From Sphingomonadales bacterium (GTDB taxonomy: Bacteria > Pseudomonadota > Alphaproteobacteria > Sphingomonadales > Sphingomonadaceae), in contig JAGPVK010000240.1 in assembly GCA_018067055.1 (NCBI GenBank), positions 1-5,228 on the forward strand: a stretch of 5,228 nt of DNA, in the 5' to 3' direction. Under the pieces are notes generated by a model. That model did not search any database and was not told where the DNA came from. It saw nothing but the letters and a program-made list of their open reading frames with translations. The position numbers and the translations under genes are program-made. Positions 1 to 5,228 of this stretch are shown here, piece by piece. Within the stretch, counting starts at the first letter, position 1. Every line of letters starts with the position of its first letter.

Positions 1-210
1 TTCTTCTACCGGTTCGTAGCGTAACAAATCACCGGGTTGGCATTTCAACTCCCGACAGATCGCCTCAAGCGTGGTAAAACGCATTGCCTTTGCCTTACCG
101 GTTTTCAGGATGGAGAGGTTGGCAAGCGTGATATCCACCCGCTCGGCCAGTTCGGTCAGGGTCATGCGGTTATCGTGCAGCAGATCGTCGAGCTTGACTC
201 GAATAGCCAT
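1..210 (-). CDS. YozG-like XRE/Cro-type helix-turn-helix regulator, C-terminus off window
   Basis: Small DNA-binding protein, predicted to act as a cytoplasmic transcription regulator. Seventy codons are visible from an ATG at 210 with no stop before the window edge; family members are about 70-80 residues, so only a few residues are probably missing. The start MAIRVKLDDLL, the helix-turn-helix core around residues 16-40 (MTLTELAERVDIT then LANLSILKTGKA), and the ending TTLEAICRELKCQPGDLLRYEP match the compact YozG-type (HTH_26) branch of the XRE family. The ATG overlaps the stop of the upstream DUF2975 gene as TAATG, so the two are almost certainly co-transcribed and translationally coupled. 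In this family the regulator often sits next to a DUF2975 membrane protein. Its target is unknown; inverted repeats in the divergent promoter region at 783-924 are candidates for autoregulation. Family assignment is confident, function is inferred. Confidence 0.9.
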   Translation of the reverse strand, partial: MAIRVKLDDLLHDNRMTLTELAERVDITLANLSILKTGKAKAMRFTTLEAICRELKCQPGDLLRYEPVEE

Positions 211-782
211 TAAACCGTCCCATCCAGTTCTTCCTGCATTTCCGCCCCGCGATCAAAAACCCGCGCGAGGATGATAAGCAGCAAGACGAGCAAAATACCG
301 GAAATCGATATGCTGGCATCAGGCGACATTTCAAAATCTACCCCCGGTTTCGGATCACCGAGCATTGTGACCACGCCTGTAGCAAGCAGGCTTGCGCAAA
401 ATGTTACAATTTGGATTCCGACGGCTGCAATGCCAATACCGCGCAGCCGGGTACCGTTGATATGGGTAAAGGGGTTGCCCTCACCAACCGAGCGCACGAT
501 CCGACGCAAACGATCGACCGCAAAAAGCGTCAGCAACATCAAGACAACCGCCAGTGCCATTATCAATGCGATCATCCCGAAAATCTCAGGTTCGGGCGGG
601 CTCACAAATGCCTTTGCCATTTCCGCCAGCAGATATTGATAGGTGAATGGTATTGCCAGCAAGCAAATTGTGACAACGCCTATTCCAGCCAACAAAACCC
701 ACTTGCTAAAAGCCAATATGCTACGCGCGGATTTGAGCACGATATCATTTGATTGTGAATCCTTTTTCATATTCGTTTCCAT
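210..782 (-). CDS. DUF2975 domain four-helix membrane protein
   Basis: Integral inner-membrane protein of unknown biochemical function, 190 residues from the chosen start. Four hydrophobic segments lie at about residues 28-50, 67-89, 116-140 and 158-175. Family hallmarks are the loop after helix 2 (NPFTHINGTRLRGIGI, about 103-118) and the C-terminal tail ARVFDRGAEMQEELDGTV, which closely fits the DUF2975 ending. The start at 782 is preferred because GGAG lies 8 bases upstream; an in-frame ATG at 809 has no ribosome binding site, and one at 770 has only a weak one. The stop overlaps the start of the helix-turn-helix gene by one base, giving a membrane protein plus small regulator pair. A plausible inferred role is a membrane partner that senses something and modulates the regulator, but nothing in the sequence proves this. 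Confidence 0.88.
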   Translation of the reverse strand: METNMKKDSQSNDIVLKSARSILAFSKWVLLAGIGVVTICLLAIPFTYQYLLAEMAKAFVSPPEPEIFGMIALIMALAVVLMLLTLFAVDRLRRIVRSVGEGNPFTHINGTRLRGIGIAAVGIQIVTFCASLLATGVVTMLGDPKPGVDFEMSPDASISISGILLVLLLIILARVFDRGAEMQEELDGTV

Positions 783-924
783 CACCGAGTCTCCGTAATT
801 TATTGTCATTCAATAATCTACATATTGATATATGGCAATATAATTATTGATTATCGATATGGAATATGCCACATGCTTTTCACTTCGGAACATCAGTCCG
901 TTGGGAAACAGGGAGAAATGGCCA
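783..924. promoter_or_regulatory. AT-rich divergent promoter region with nested inverted repeats
   Basis: This gap separates the minus-strand DUF2975 operon from the plus-strand membrane protein gene. It is much more AT-rich than its surroundings. A perfect TATAAT lies at 839-844 on the plus strand, without a convincing -35 box at normal spacing. On the minus strand TTGCCA (838-833) could be a -35 box with a poor -10. CATAT/ATATG form a perfect inverted repeat at 821-834 with a 4-base centre. It is nested inside a second pair, 808-817 against 843-852, which matches at 9 of 10 positions. TATTGAT also occurs as a direct repeat at 823-829 and 845-851, 22 bases apart, about two helical turns. These could be operator sites for the neighbouring helix-turn-helix protein. 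Promoter function is inferred from position. Confidence 0.5.
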
Positions 925-1578
925 ATGTTGGAAAACTATCGGAAAATGGGCGGCCTTGCGGCTTTGACGGAGGCGCTGTGCTATATTGTCGGGTTCGCGA
1001 TATTTGTCTTTTTCCTCGATTTTCCAGGCAATTCCAACCCTGTTGAGAATGTAGAGTTTCTCATCGAGAATAAAATTCTCATCATGTCCACCATGTCGAT
1101 AATCTATATATTTGCCGCGCTGGTTTTGGCTGTTCTGGTCTTGGCACTGCATGACCAATTGAAGGAAAAATCGCCCAAAGCGATGCAAGTCGCAACATCG
1201 GTGGGCCTCATTTGGGCTGGCGTGGTTGTAGCCAGCGGGATGATTTTCAATGTCGGCGCGGAAGGCGTGATCAGTATATATGCAAATGATCCTGAACGAG
1301 CTGCTACACTTTGGATGGCGGTTGGCATTGTTCAAGACGGATTGGGCGGTGGAATCGAGCTCCTGGGAGGCGTGTGGATTCTCATCATTAGCTGGACTGG
1401 TTTGAAGAGCGGTATTTATCCGAAGTTTCTTAACTATCTGGGAATTATCCTGGGATGTGCAGGCGTCCTGTCCGTTGCTCCTTCCTGGGAAATTTTTGTC
1501 GAGATTTTTGGACTCGGCCAAATCGTCTGGTTTATCTGGCTTGGAACGATCATGTTGCGCGATAAGGCAGCGGCTTGA
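925..1578 (+). CDS. Six-helix membrane protein, DUF4386-like
   Basis: Predicted inner-membrane protein of 217 residues with no catalytic motif that I recognise. Hydrophobic segments lie at about residues 12-32, 52-76, 90-112, 132-158, 168-188 and 190-210. The N-terminus (MLENYRKMGGLAALTEALCY), the loop before helix 2, and the glycine-rich stretch in helix 4 (GIVQDGLGGGIELLGGVWIL) recall DUF4386-type hypothetical proteins, a tentative family call. The start at 925 is chosen because GGGAG ends 9 bases upstream; a longer reading beginning with TTG at 847 would run through the AT-rich promoter region and has no ribosome binding site. The gene is divergent from the DUF2975/regulator pair, so the pair may control it. 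Its stop overlaps a TTG that opens a DUF2306-like remnant, hinting at a former longer operon of membrane proteins. It is certainly coding; its function is unknown. Confidence 0.8.
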   Translation: MLENYRKMGGLAALTEALCYIVGFAIFVFFLDFPGNSNPVENVEFLIENKILIMSTMSIIYIFAALVLAVLVLALHDQLKEKSPKAMQVATSVGLIWAGVVVASGMIFNVGAEGVISIYANDPERAATLWMAVGIVQDGLGGGIELLGGVWILIISWTGLKSGIYPKFLNYLGIILGCAGVLSVAPSWEIFVEIFGLGQIVWFIWLGTIMLRDKAAA

Positions 1579-1712
1579 CCGAGCTGCATCCGATTGGACT
1601 GATCCATTTCGCGGTCGGCGCGATAGCATTGCTGGTCGGTGCAGCGGCACGGACATTTCGTAAGCGGTATCCGCTTCCTACCGAAAGCGGACTAAGCGTC
1701 AGGCTGGAGTGA
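1575..1712 (+). pseudogene. Truncated DUF2306-like membrane protein start
   Basis: A 45-codon frame opens with TTG at 1575, overlapping the TGA stop of the preceding gene. The first 25 or so residues (MTELHPIGLIHFAVGAIALL then VGAAA) resemble the first membrane helix of DUF2306 proteins, which typically begin with a similar HP-G-IH-A-ALA-L-GA pattern and continue for well over 100 residues. Here the similarity ends at about position 1645-1650, where a hairpin-rich repeat starts; the remaining 20 codons (RTFRKRYPLPTESGLSVRLE) are simply the repeat read in frame up to TGA at 1710-1712. I read it as the left stump of a once complete gene, co-translated with the upstream membrane protein. The alternative is a real small one-helix protein. 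The matching segment is short, so the family call is tentative. Confidence 0.5.
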
Positions 1713-1787
1713 ACGTCCGCAACTGGGGCGCTGGCCGCCATTCAGTATCCGAATGCGCAATGTCCGCTTTTCTACCCAAAGCGCAAT
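1650..1787. repeat. Hairpin-rich intergenic repeat element
   Basis: The segment contains two near copies of one hairpin: CCGCTTCCTACCGAAAGCG at 1671-1689 and CCGCTTTTCTACCCAAAGCG at 1764-1783. They start 93 bases apart. The segment is bracketed by CGGACATT (1650-1657) and its exact inverse AATGTCCG (1759-1766). Further pairing is available: AAGCGG/CCGCTT with a 3-base loop (1662-1676), and AAAGCGGAC (1684-1692) against GTCCGCTTT (1762-1770). This self-complementarity is typical of dispersed short palindromic elements, and similar sequences are, as I recall them, common between genes in sphingomonads. It carries no gene of its own. It could fold in transcripts from the upstream gene, though no T-run makes it a standard terminator. 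The exact ends are uncertain. Confidence 0.6.
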
Positions 1788-1945
1788 TGGCTCCCCTCCG
1801 CTCCACCCTCCCCGGTAATAATTCATCCAAAACAACCACTAGTTAATAGTAGCACCCTATAACCCTGTGATAGAAGGGCCGGATTGCAGGCTTTGCGCCG
1901 GGCTGTTTGTCCGGCCAGCGACCGTTTCATCCGGGGGGACATGTT
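1788..1945 (+). promoter_or_regulatory. Leader region of the adenylate cyclase gene
   Basis: Non-coding stretch between the repeat element and the cyclase start. The only promoter-like signal I see is TATAAC at 1858-1863, without a recognisable -35 box at the usual distance, so promoter placement is weak. A strong purine run, GGGGGGA at 1933-1939, lies 6 bases before the ATG at 1946 and serves as the ribosome binding site. An out-of-frame ATG at 1941 sits between them and is ignored. No riboswitch or CRP-type operator is evident. Confidence 0.3.
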
Positions 1946-3196
1946 ATGGCATTTATCAATCATTTTGCCGAGGCCGAAGACGAGCGGAACTATGTGCACG
2001 ACGAGCGCGTGTCCCGGCTCAAGGCGACGCGGGCGGTGCTCATTCTCGGGCCGCTGATTTTCCTCGGCTTCTTCATGCTGACCCCGGTGTTTTCGTCGAA
2101 CCAGGCCTTTGCGACGTTCAATATCACGACGATGGCGATTGTCGGCTTTTTTGCGCTGGCGATATTTGCCACGACCAACCGCCATTATATCGAATGGGTC
2201 TGGCTGGATATCCTGCCGTTCGTGGCCATGACCGTCGCCGCAGCTGTGTTGATGGCGGTCTTGTTGGGGACCACCGCTGCCAATGATCTGGATATCACCA
2301 AGATTGCCGTGGTCTTCTTTGGCCTGATCTATTTCATCGCCAGCGTCGCCTTTGTCGCCAATGTGCGGCTGTTCATGATCTGGGCGGTCGGTACGCTGGG
2401 CGTGTTCATCGCCTATATGGACAGCCATGGCATCGACGTCGACGAAATGTATCACACGATCGTCAACATCAGCTTCTTTCTGCTGTTCGCGATCTTCTCC
2501 AACTGGGAAGCCGATCGCCGGGCGCGGGCGATGTATGTGGCGCGCCAGGCGCTCAACCAGGAACGCAAGAAGACCGAGAAGCTGCTCTATAATGTCTTGC
2601 CGCAAGCAGTCGCCACGCGCCTGCGCGCCGGCGAAGTGGTGGCCGATTCCTTCTCCGATATCTCGGTGGTTTTCATCGATATTGTCGGTTTCTCGAAACT
2701 GTCCAAACAGCTTTCGCCGGGCCATCTGGTCGAGCAGCTGAACGGGTTTTTCCTGATCGCCGATCAATGCGCGACCCGCTATGGCATCGAGAAAGTGAAG
2801 ACCATTGGCGATTGTTATCTCGCCGTATCAGGCGGCACGGCTTCCAACGGCCCCGGCGCGAAGGACGCGGTCAGCTTCGCCAAAGACGTGATTGCGGAAA
2901 TGCAAAGCCGGGCCAAAGCTGGCGGGATCGACATTCAATTGCGGGTCGGCATCCATTCCGGCCCGGTGGTTGGCGGAGTCGTCGGCACCAGCCGGCTGGC
3001 CTATGATTATTGGGGCGATACGATGAATATCGCCAGCCGGATTGAAGGCGCAGCCGAGCCGAATGGCATTGCCGTGTCCGCCGCCACTTATTATCAATGT
3101 ACCGGAAGCCATGAGTTTGACCCGCCCGAAACCATCCCGCTGAAGGGCGTCGGCGATACGGTGATTTACCGGATCAAACCGGATCTCGGGGAATGA
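1946..3196 (+). CDS. Membrane-anchored class III adenylate cyclase
   Basis: Converts ATP to cyclic AMP plus pyrophosphate; acts as a homodimer at the inner membrane, since one catalytic domain is present. It has 416 residues. Six hydrophobic helices lie at about 29-49, 58-76, 84-107, 117-138, 141-158 and 169-187. A charged linker helix (about 193-229, with the YNVLP motif) leads into the catalytic domain at about 236-412. Metal-binding aspartates are D245 (VVFIDIVGFSKLS) and D289 (KTIGDCYLA). Adenine-selecting residues are K285 and D354 (AYDYWGD), and transition-state residues are N361 and R365 (NIASR). All are intact, and the lysine/aspartate pair indicates ATP rather than GTP. The start at 1946 has the GGGGGGA ribosome binding site; an in-frame TTG at 1907 lacks one. 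The layout resembles mycobacterial Rv1625c. No cAMP receptor or other partner lies in the window, so the signal sensed is unknown. Confidence 0.95.
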   Translation: MAFINHFAEAEDERNYVHDERVSRLKATRAVLILGPLIFLGFFMLTPVFSSNQAFATFNITTMAIVGFFALAIFATTNRHYIEWVWLDILPFVAMTVAAAVLMAVLLGTTAANDLDITKIAVVFFGLIYFIASVAFVANVRLFMIWAVGTLGVFIAYMDSHGIDVDEMYHTIVNISFFLLFAIFSNWEADRRARAMYVARQALNQERKKTEKLLYNVLPQAVATRLRAGEVVADSFSDISVVFIDIVGFSKLSKQLSPGHLVEQLNGFFLIADQCATRYGIEKVKTIGDCYLAVSGGTASNGPGAKDAVSFAKDVIAEMQSRAKAGGIDIQLRVGIHSGPVVGGVVGTSRLAYDYWGDTMNIASRIEGAAEPNGIAVSAATYYQCTGSHEFDPPETIPLKGVGDTVIYRIKPDLGE

Positions 3197-3257
3197 TTTG
3201 GCAGCAAAGGCCGTTCAACCGATATGACCTGCGGCAGCCAGATACCGCCCCCCGCGC

Positions 3258-4013
3258 TTATCCGCCAGCCACCTTAAACCCCATCCAAAGCGCCATCCCG
3301 ACCATGAACAGATTCTCGGTCAGCGAGATGAAGCCGAGCGGGACATTGCTGTCGCCGCCGACGCACGCGCATTTGAGTTCGCGTTTCTGGATATAGACGG
3401 CGTAGATCACCGAGACTGCGCCGATCGAGCCGATGAACAGCGCCACGGGAATCGCCAGCCACAGGCCGACGCCGGCGATCATCAGGACGCCGGCCAGGCC
3501 TTCGCCGAACGGGTAGAGATAGGAGTAGCGCACCCAGCGCTTGGCGAGCAGGTCATAGTTCAAAAACATGGTCGAGAAACTCTCGATATCGCGCAGCTTC
3601 AGATAGGCGAGACCGCACATCGAGAAGGCGACAAACCATTCCGCCGTTCGCACCGAGAACCAGGCACCGGTAGCGACGAAGGCGGCGGCGAGCGCCATCA
3701 GGAAGGTGATCGAGAACAGGGCTATCACCGGCTGGTAACTGGTGTCGCTGCGCTGGTCTTTCGGTTTATCCTTGCCGAAATAGACGCGCAGCGCGTCATA
3801 GCCGCCGATGCGCTCCCTATCGATGAAGGTCTGCGGTGTGGTTTCGACATCATGCTTCTGCTTGAACGCATCGGTTTCCTCACGCGTCGTCAGATGATGA
3901 TCCTCGACCGTGAAGCCCTGCCGCTCCAGCAGATCCTTGGATTTCAGGCCGTAGGGACAGATATGTTTTTCCATCACCATCCGGTGGATGCTGGCGGTCT
4001 TTATGATGCTCAT
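3258..4013 (-). CDS. Glutaredoxin-MauE/DoxX-like membrane fusion protein
   Basis: Predicted thiol-redox membrane protein of 251 residues, second gene of the copper-linked operon. Residues 10-85 form a glutaredoxin-like domain: CPYG at 19-22 (only the first cysteine of the usual CPYC), a TTPQTF stretch with the expected cis-proline P60, and GGYDAL at 70-75. Residues 96-248 carry about five hydrophobic helices (96-115, 123-140, 167-186, 187-207, 228-247). A C-A-C pair at 215-217 in ELKCACVGGDSNVPLGF recalls the C-x-C of MauE-type redox-associated membrane proteins. The start at 4013 overlaps the DUF305 stop as ATGA and has GAGGG about 7 bases upstream. Context next to CopA suggests maintenance of thiols or metal centres under copper stress; this is inference. 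The domain calls are good, but the reaction and substrate are not established. Confidence 0.85.
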   Translation of the reverse strand: MSIIKTASIHRMVMEKHICPYGLKSKDLLERQGFTVEDHHLTTREETDAFKQKHDVETTPQTFIDRERIGGYDALRVYFGKDKPKDQRSDTSYQPVIALFSITFLMALAAAFVATGAWFSVRTAEWFVAFSMCGLAYLKLRDIESFSTMFLNYDLLAKRWVRYSYLYPFGEGLAGVLMIAGVGLWLAIPVALFIGSIGAVSVIYAVYIQKRELKCACVGGDSNVPLGFISLTENLFMVGMALWMGFKVAGG

Positions 4014-4522
4014 AATGTGCCCTCAAATTCTGGTACCGGTCGAGCCTGTGCTGCGGCTGCGGTGGTCGCCTTGCCGTTCTTGTCGATATCCTCGATCAGC
4101 CACTGCATTTCCTTGATCTCCTTGCGCTGGGCCTTGATGATAGCGTCGGCCAGTTCCCGTACGCGCTGATCTTCGATATCGGCGCGCTCGCTGGTCAGGA
4201 TAGCGATCGAGTGATGCGGGATCATCGCTTTCTGCCACGCCTGGTCGGAGATCGTGTCCTGCGAGCGGACGAGATAGAGGGAGCCGGCAAACAGCGCCAG
4301 TGCGCCAACGAGGATCATCGCGTTCTTGCGCTTGTCGCTATACATGCCGAGCATGAACAGCAGCATGACGATGGCCATGGCACCGCCCATGTAGAGCGCC
4401 ATCCAGGTGCGGGTCTCGCTGAAATAGACATGATCGAGCGCGTAAGTGTTGAGATACATCAGGCCGAACATGACCAGCGTCGAAGTGGCGATCATCGCGA
4501 TGAATCTGGTATATTTTGACAT
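4010..4522 (-). CDS. DUF305-family membrane protein
   Basis: Predicted inner-membrane protein of 170 residues, first gene of the operon behind the CsoR-like operator. Three hydrophobic helices lie at about 7-27, 39-60 and 67-86. They are followed by a soluble DUF305 helical domain (about 90-146) with the signature MIPHHSIAILTSERA (100-114) and the closing AQRKEIKEMQWLIEDI. The histidine pair H103-H104 with nearby methionines is the family hallmark and a plausible metal site, though no function is proven. The start at 4522 has a near-perfect AAGGAGGAG ribosome binding site; an upstream in-frame start at 4585 would translate through the promoter and operator and is rejected. The gene overlaps the glutaredoxin/MauE gene by 4 bases. 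DUF305 proteins often occur beside copper and heavy-metal resistance genes, consistent with copA here. Confidence 0.88.
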   Translation of the reverse strand: MSKYTRFIAMIATSTLVMFGLMYLNTYALDHVYFSETRTWMALYMGGAMAIVMLLFMLGMYSDKRKNAMILVGALALFAGSLYLVRSQDTISDQAWQKAMIPHHSIAILTSERADIEDQRVRELADAIIKAQRKEIKEMQWLIEDIDKNGKATTAAAAQARPVPEFEGTL

Positions 4523-4552
4523 AAGACTCCTCCTTGCAATCGATTCAAATTC

Positions 4553-4569
4553 ATACCCTCTGGGGGTAT
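4553..4569. promoter_or_regulatory. CsoR-like copper-responsive operator
   Basis: ATACCCTCTGGGGGTAT is a 17-base interrupted palindrome with perfect 6-base arms (ATACCC and GGGTAT) around TCTGG. It closely resembles the G/C-tract operators bound by CsoR-family repressors, which release DNA on binding Cu(I). It lies immediately downstream of, and overlaps by two bases, the TATAAT at 4573-4568. It therefore covers the expected transcription start of the DUF305 operon, a classic repression geometry. No csoR gene lies in the window, so the repressor is inferred. Confidence 0.7.
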
Positions 4570-4573
4570 TATA
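4568..4573 (-). promoter_or_regulatory. -10 box of the DUF305-glutaredoxin operon promoter
   Basis: Perfect TATAAT on the minus strand, 45 bases before the DUF305 start codon, implying a short leader of roughly 40 bases. No good -35 hexamer is seen 16-18 bases upstream (best is GAACTT-like), so the promoter may be weak or may depend on factors with other preferences. It lies in the 79-base gap after copA, so the operon can be transcribed independently of copA. Confidence 0.6.
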
Positions 4574-4601
4574 CGTCCGAACCATCGAAAAGTTCCGCGC
4601 G

Positions 4602-5228
4602 CTACAGCTGCTTGCGCCGCAGCCGCAGCGCGTTGCCGATTACCGATACGGAAGACAGGCTCATCGCGGCGGCGGCGATCATCGGGCTGAGCAGGATGCC
4701 GAACCAGGGGTATAAGATACCCGCCGCGACCGGCACGCCGAGCGCGTTGTAGAAGAAGGCAAAGAACAGATTCTGGCGGATATTGCCCATGGTCAGCTGG
4801 CTGAGATGCCGCGCCTTGGCGATGCCGCCGAGATCGCCCTTGACCAGCGTGATGCCGGCGCTTTCCATGGCGACGTCGGTGCCGGTGCCCATGGCGATGC
4901 CGATGTCGGCTTTTGCCAGCGCCGGCGCGTCGTTGATGCCGTCGCCGGCCATCGCGACCCGCTTGCCGGCAGCCTGCAATTCGCTGATCACGCGATGCTT
5001 GTCTTCGGGCGAGACATTCGCGTGGATTTCGTCGATACCGATCATCCTGCCGACCGCCTGCGCAGTGGCTTCGGCGTCGCCGGTGAGCATGACGACATGG
5101 AGACCGGCCTTGTGGAGCGTCAGAATCGCTTCTGCTGTTGTTTCCTTGACCGGATCGGCGACACCGATCAGGCCAGCCGCCTTGCCATCGACCGCGACAA
5201 ACATCACTGTCTGGCCCTGCGAGCGGCC
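4602..5228 (-). CDS. copA: CopA-type Cu(I)-exporting P1B-1 ATPase, C-terminal part
   Basis: ATP-driven export of Cu(I) from the cytoplasm across the inner membrane. The 208 C-terminal residues are visible and the frame is open to the right edge, so the N-terminal metal-binding domains, first six helices and DKTGT phosphorylation site lie outside. The fragment begins in the P-domain before [10 protein letters not shown]; visible residues 49-51 are TGD and 95-104 are [10 protein letters not shown], the hinge motif of P-type ATPases. The last two helices carry YN (160-161) and MSLSS (189-193), the pair that defines the Cu(I) site of P1B-1 pumps, so copper or silver rather than zinc or cadmium is the substrate. 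The end [10 protein letters not shown] is typical. A GTG at 5207 is only an internal codon. Next downstream are the CsoR-like operator and DUF305 operon. Confidence 0.93.
   Translation of the reverse strand, partial: GRSQGQTVMFVAVDGKAAGLIGVADPVKETTAEAILTLHKAGLHVVMLTGDAEATAQAVGRMIGIDEIHANVSPEDKHRVISELQAAGKRVAMAGDGINDAPALAKADIGIAMGTGTDVAMESAGITLVKGDLGGIAKARHLSQLTMGNIRQNLFFAFFYNALGVPVAAGILYPWFGILLSPMIAAAAMSLSSVSVIGNALRLRRKQL

Noticed and set aside
880..1656. Long minus-strand frame opposite the six-helix membrane protein gene
   Set aside because: Its translation is polar and low-complexity with no family resemblance, while the plus strand encodes clear membrane helices with a good ribosome binding site.
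1662..1690. Hairpins after the DUF4386-like gene as an intrinsic terminator
   Set aside because: The stems are good but no T-run follows, and they are better explained as part of the repeat element.
1838..1850. ACTA-gttaa-TAGT inverted repeat upstream of the cyclase
   Set aside because: Four-base arms are too short to distinguish from chance in an AT-rich stretch.
1823..2767. Long minus-strand frame opposite the adenylate cyclase (314 codons)
   Set aside because: It is rich in His, Asp, Arg and Gln, as expected for antisense of a hydrophobic membrane domain; the plus strand has complete cyclase motifs.
3197..3257. Possible terminator between the convergent cyclase and glutaredoxin/MauE genes
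   Set aside because: Only tiny self-complementary bits such as CTGCGGCAG are present, with no stable stem followed by a T-run on either strand.
4523..4585. N-terminal extension of the DUF305 protein starting at 4585
   Set aside because: It would be translated across the TATAAT and CsoR-like operator and has no ribosome binding site, whereas ATG 4522 follows AAGGAGGAG.

Overview
The window looks like chromosomal DNA from an alphaproteobacterium, most likely a member of the Sphingomonadales. This placement is an inference. It rests on the fairly GC-rich coding style, on a copper module of a type I associate with that order, and on a hairpin-rich intergenic repeat that resembles ones I associate with sphingomonads. 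No rRNA, tRNA or CRISPR array is visible to anchor the taxonomy.

Left region (about 1-1800). On the minus strand lies a two-gene unit: a four-helix DUF2975 membrane protein (210-782) whose stop overlaps, as TAATG, the start of a small YozG-type helix-turn-helix regulator that runs off the left edge. Divergent from it on the plus strand is a six-helix membrane protein (925-1578, DUF4386-like). The AT-rich gap between them holds nested inverted repeats and a perfect TATAAT. The plus-strand gene overlaps a 45-codon remnant that reads like the start of a DUF2306 membrane protein. This remnant stops being protein-like where a hairpin-rich repeat (about 1650-1787) begins.

Middle region (1946-3196). 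A complete class III adenylate cyclase follows, with six membrane helices, a signalling helix and one catalytic domain with all expected metal, adenine and transition-state residues. It stands alone and converges on the next module.

Right region (3258-5228, all minus strand). This is a copper module: the C-terminal 208 residues of a CopA-type Cu(I) ATPase, then a CsoR-like operator overlapping a perfect -10 box, then a two-gene operon. The operon encodes a three-helix DUF305 protein and a glutaredoxin/MauE-like membrane fusion, joined by a 4-base ATGA overlap. The reading is that CopA exports Cu(I), while the two membrane proteins, under their own copper-responsive promoter, handle metal or thiol redox at the membrane. 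The roles of DUF305 and the fusion are inferred from context.

The least described parts are the DUF305 plus glutaredoxin/MauE pair behind its own operator, and the DUF2306 remnant cut off by the repeat. I see no clear evidence for a wholly new system.
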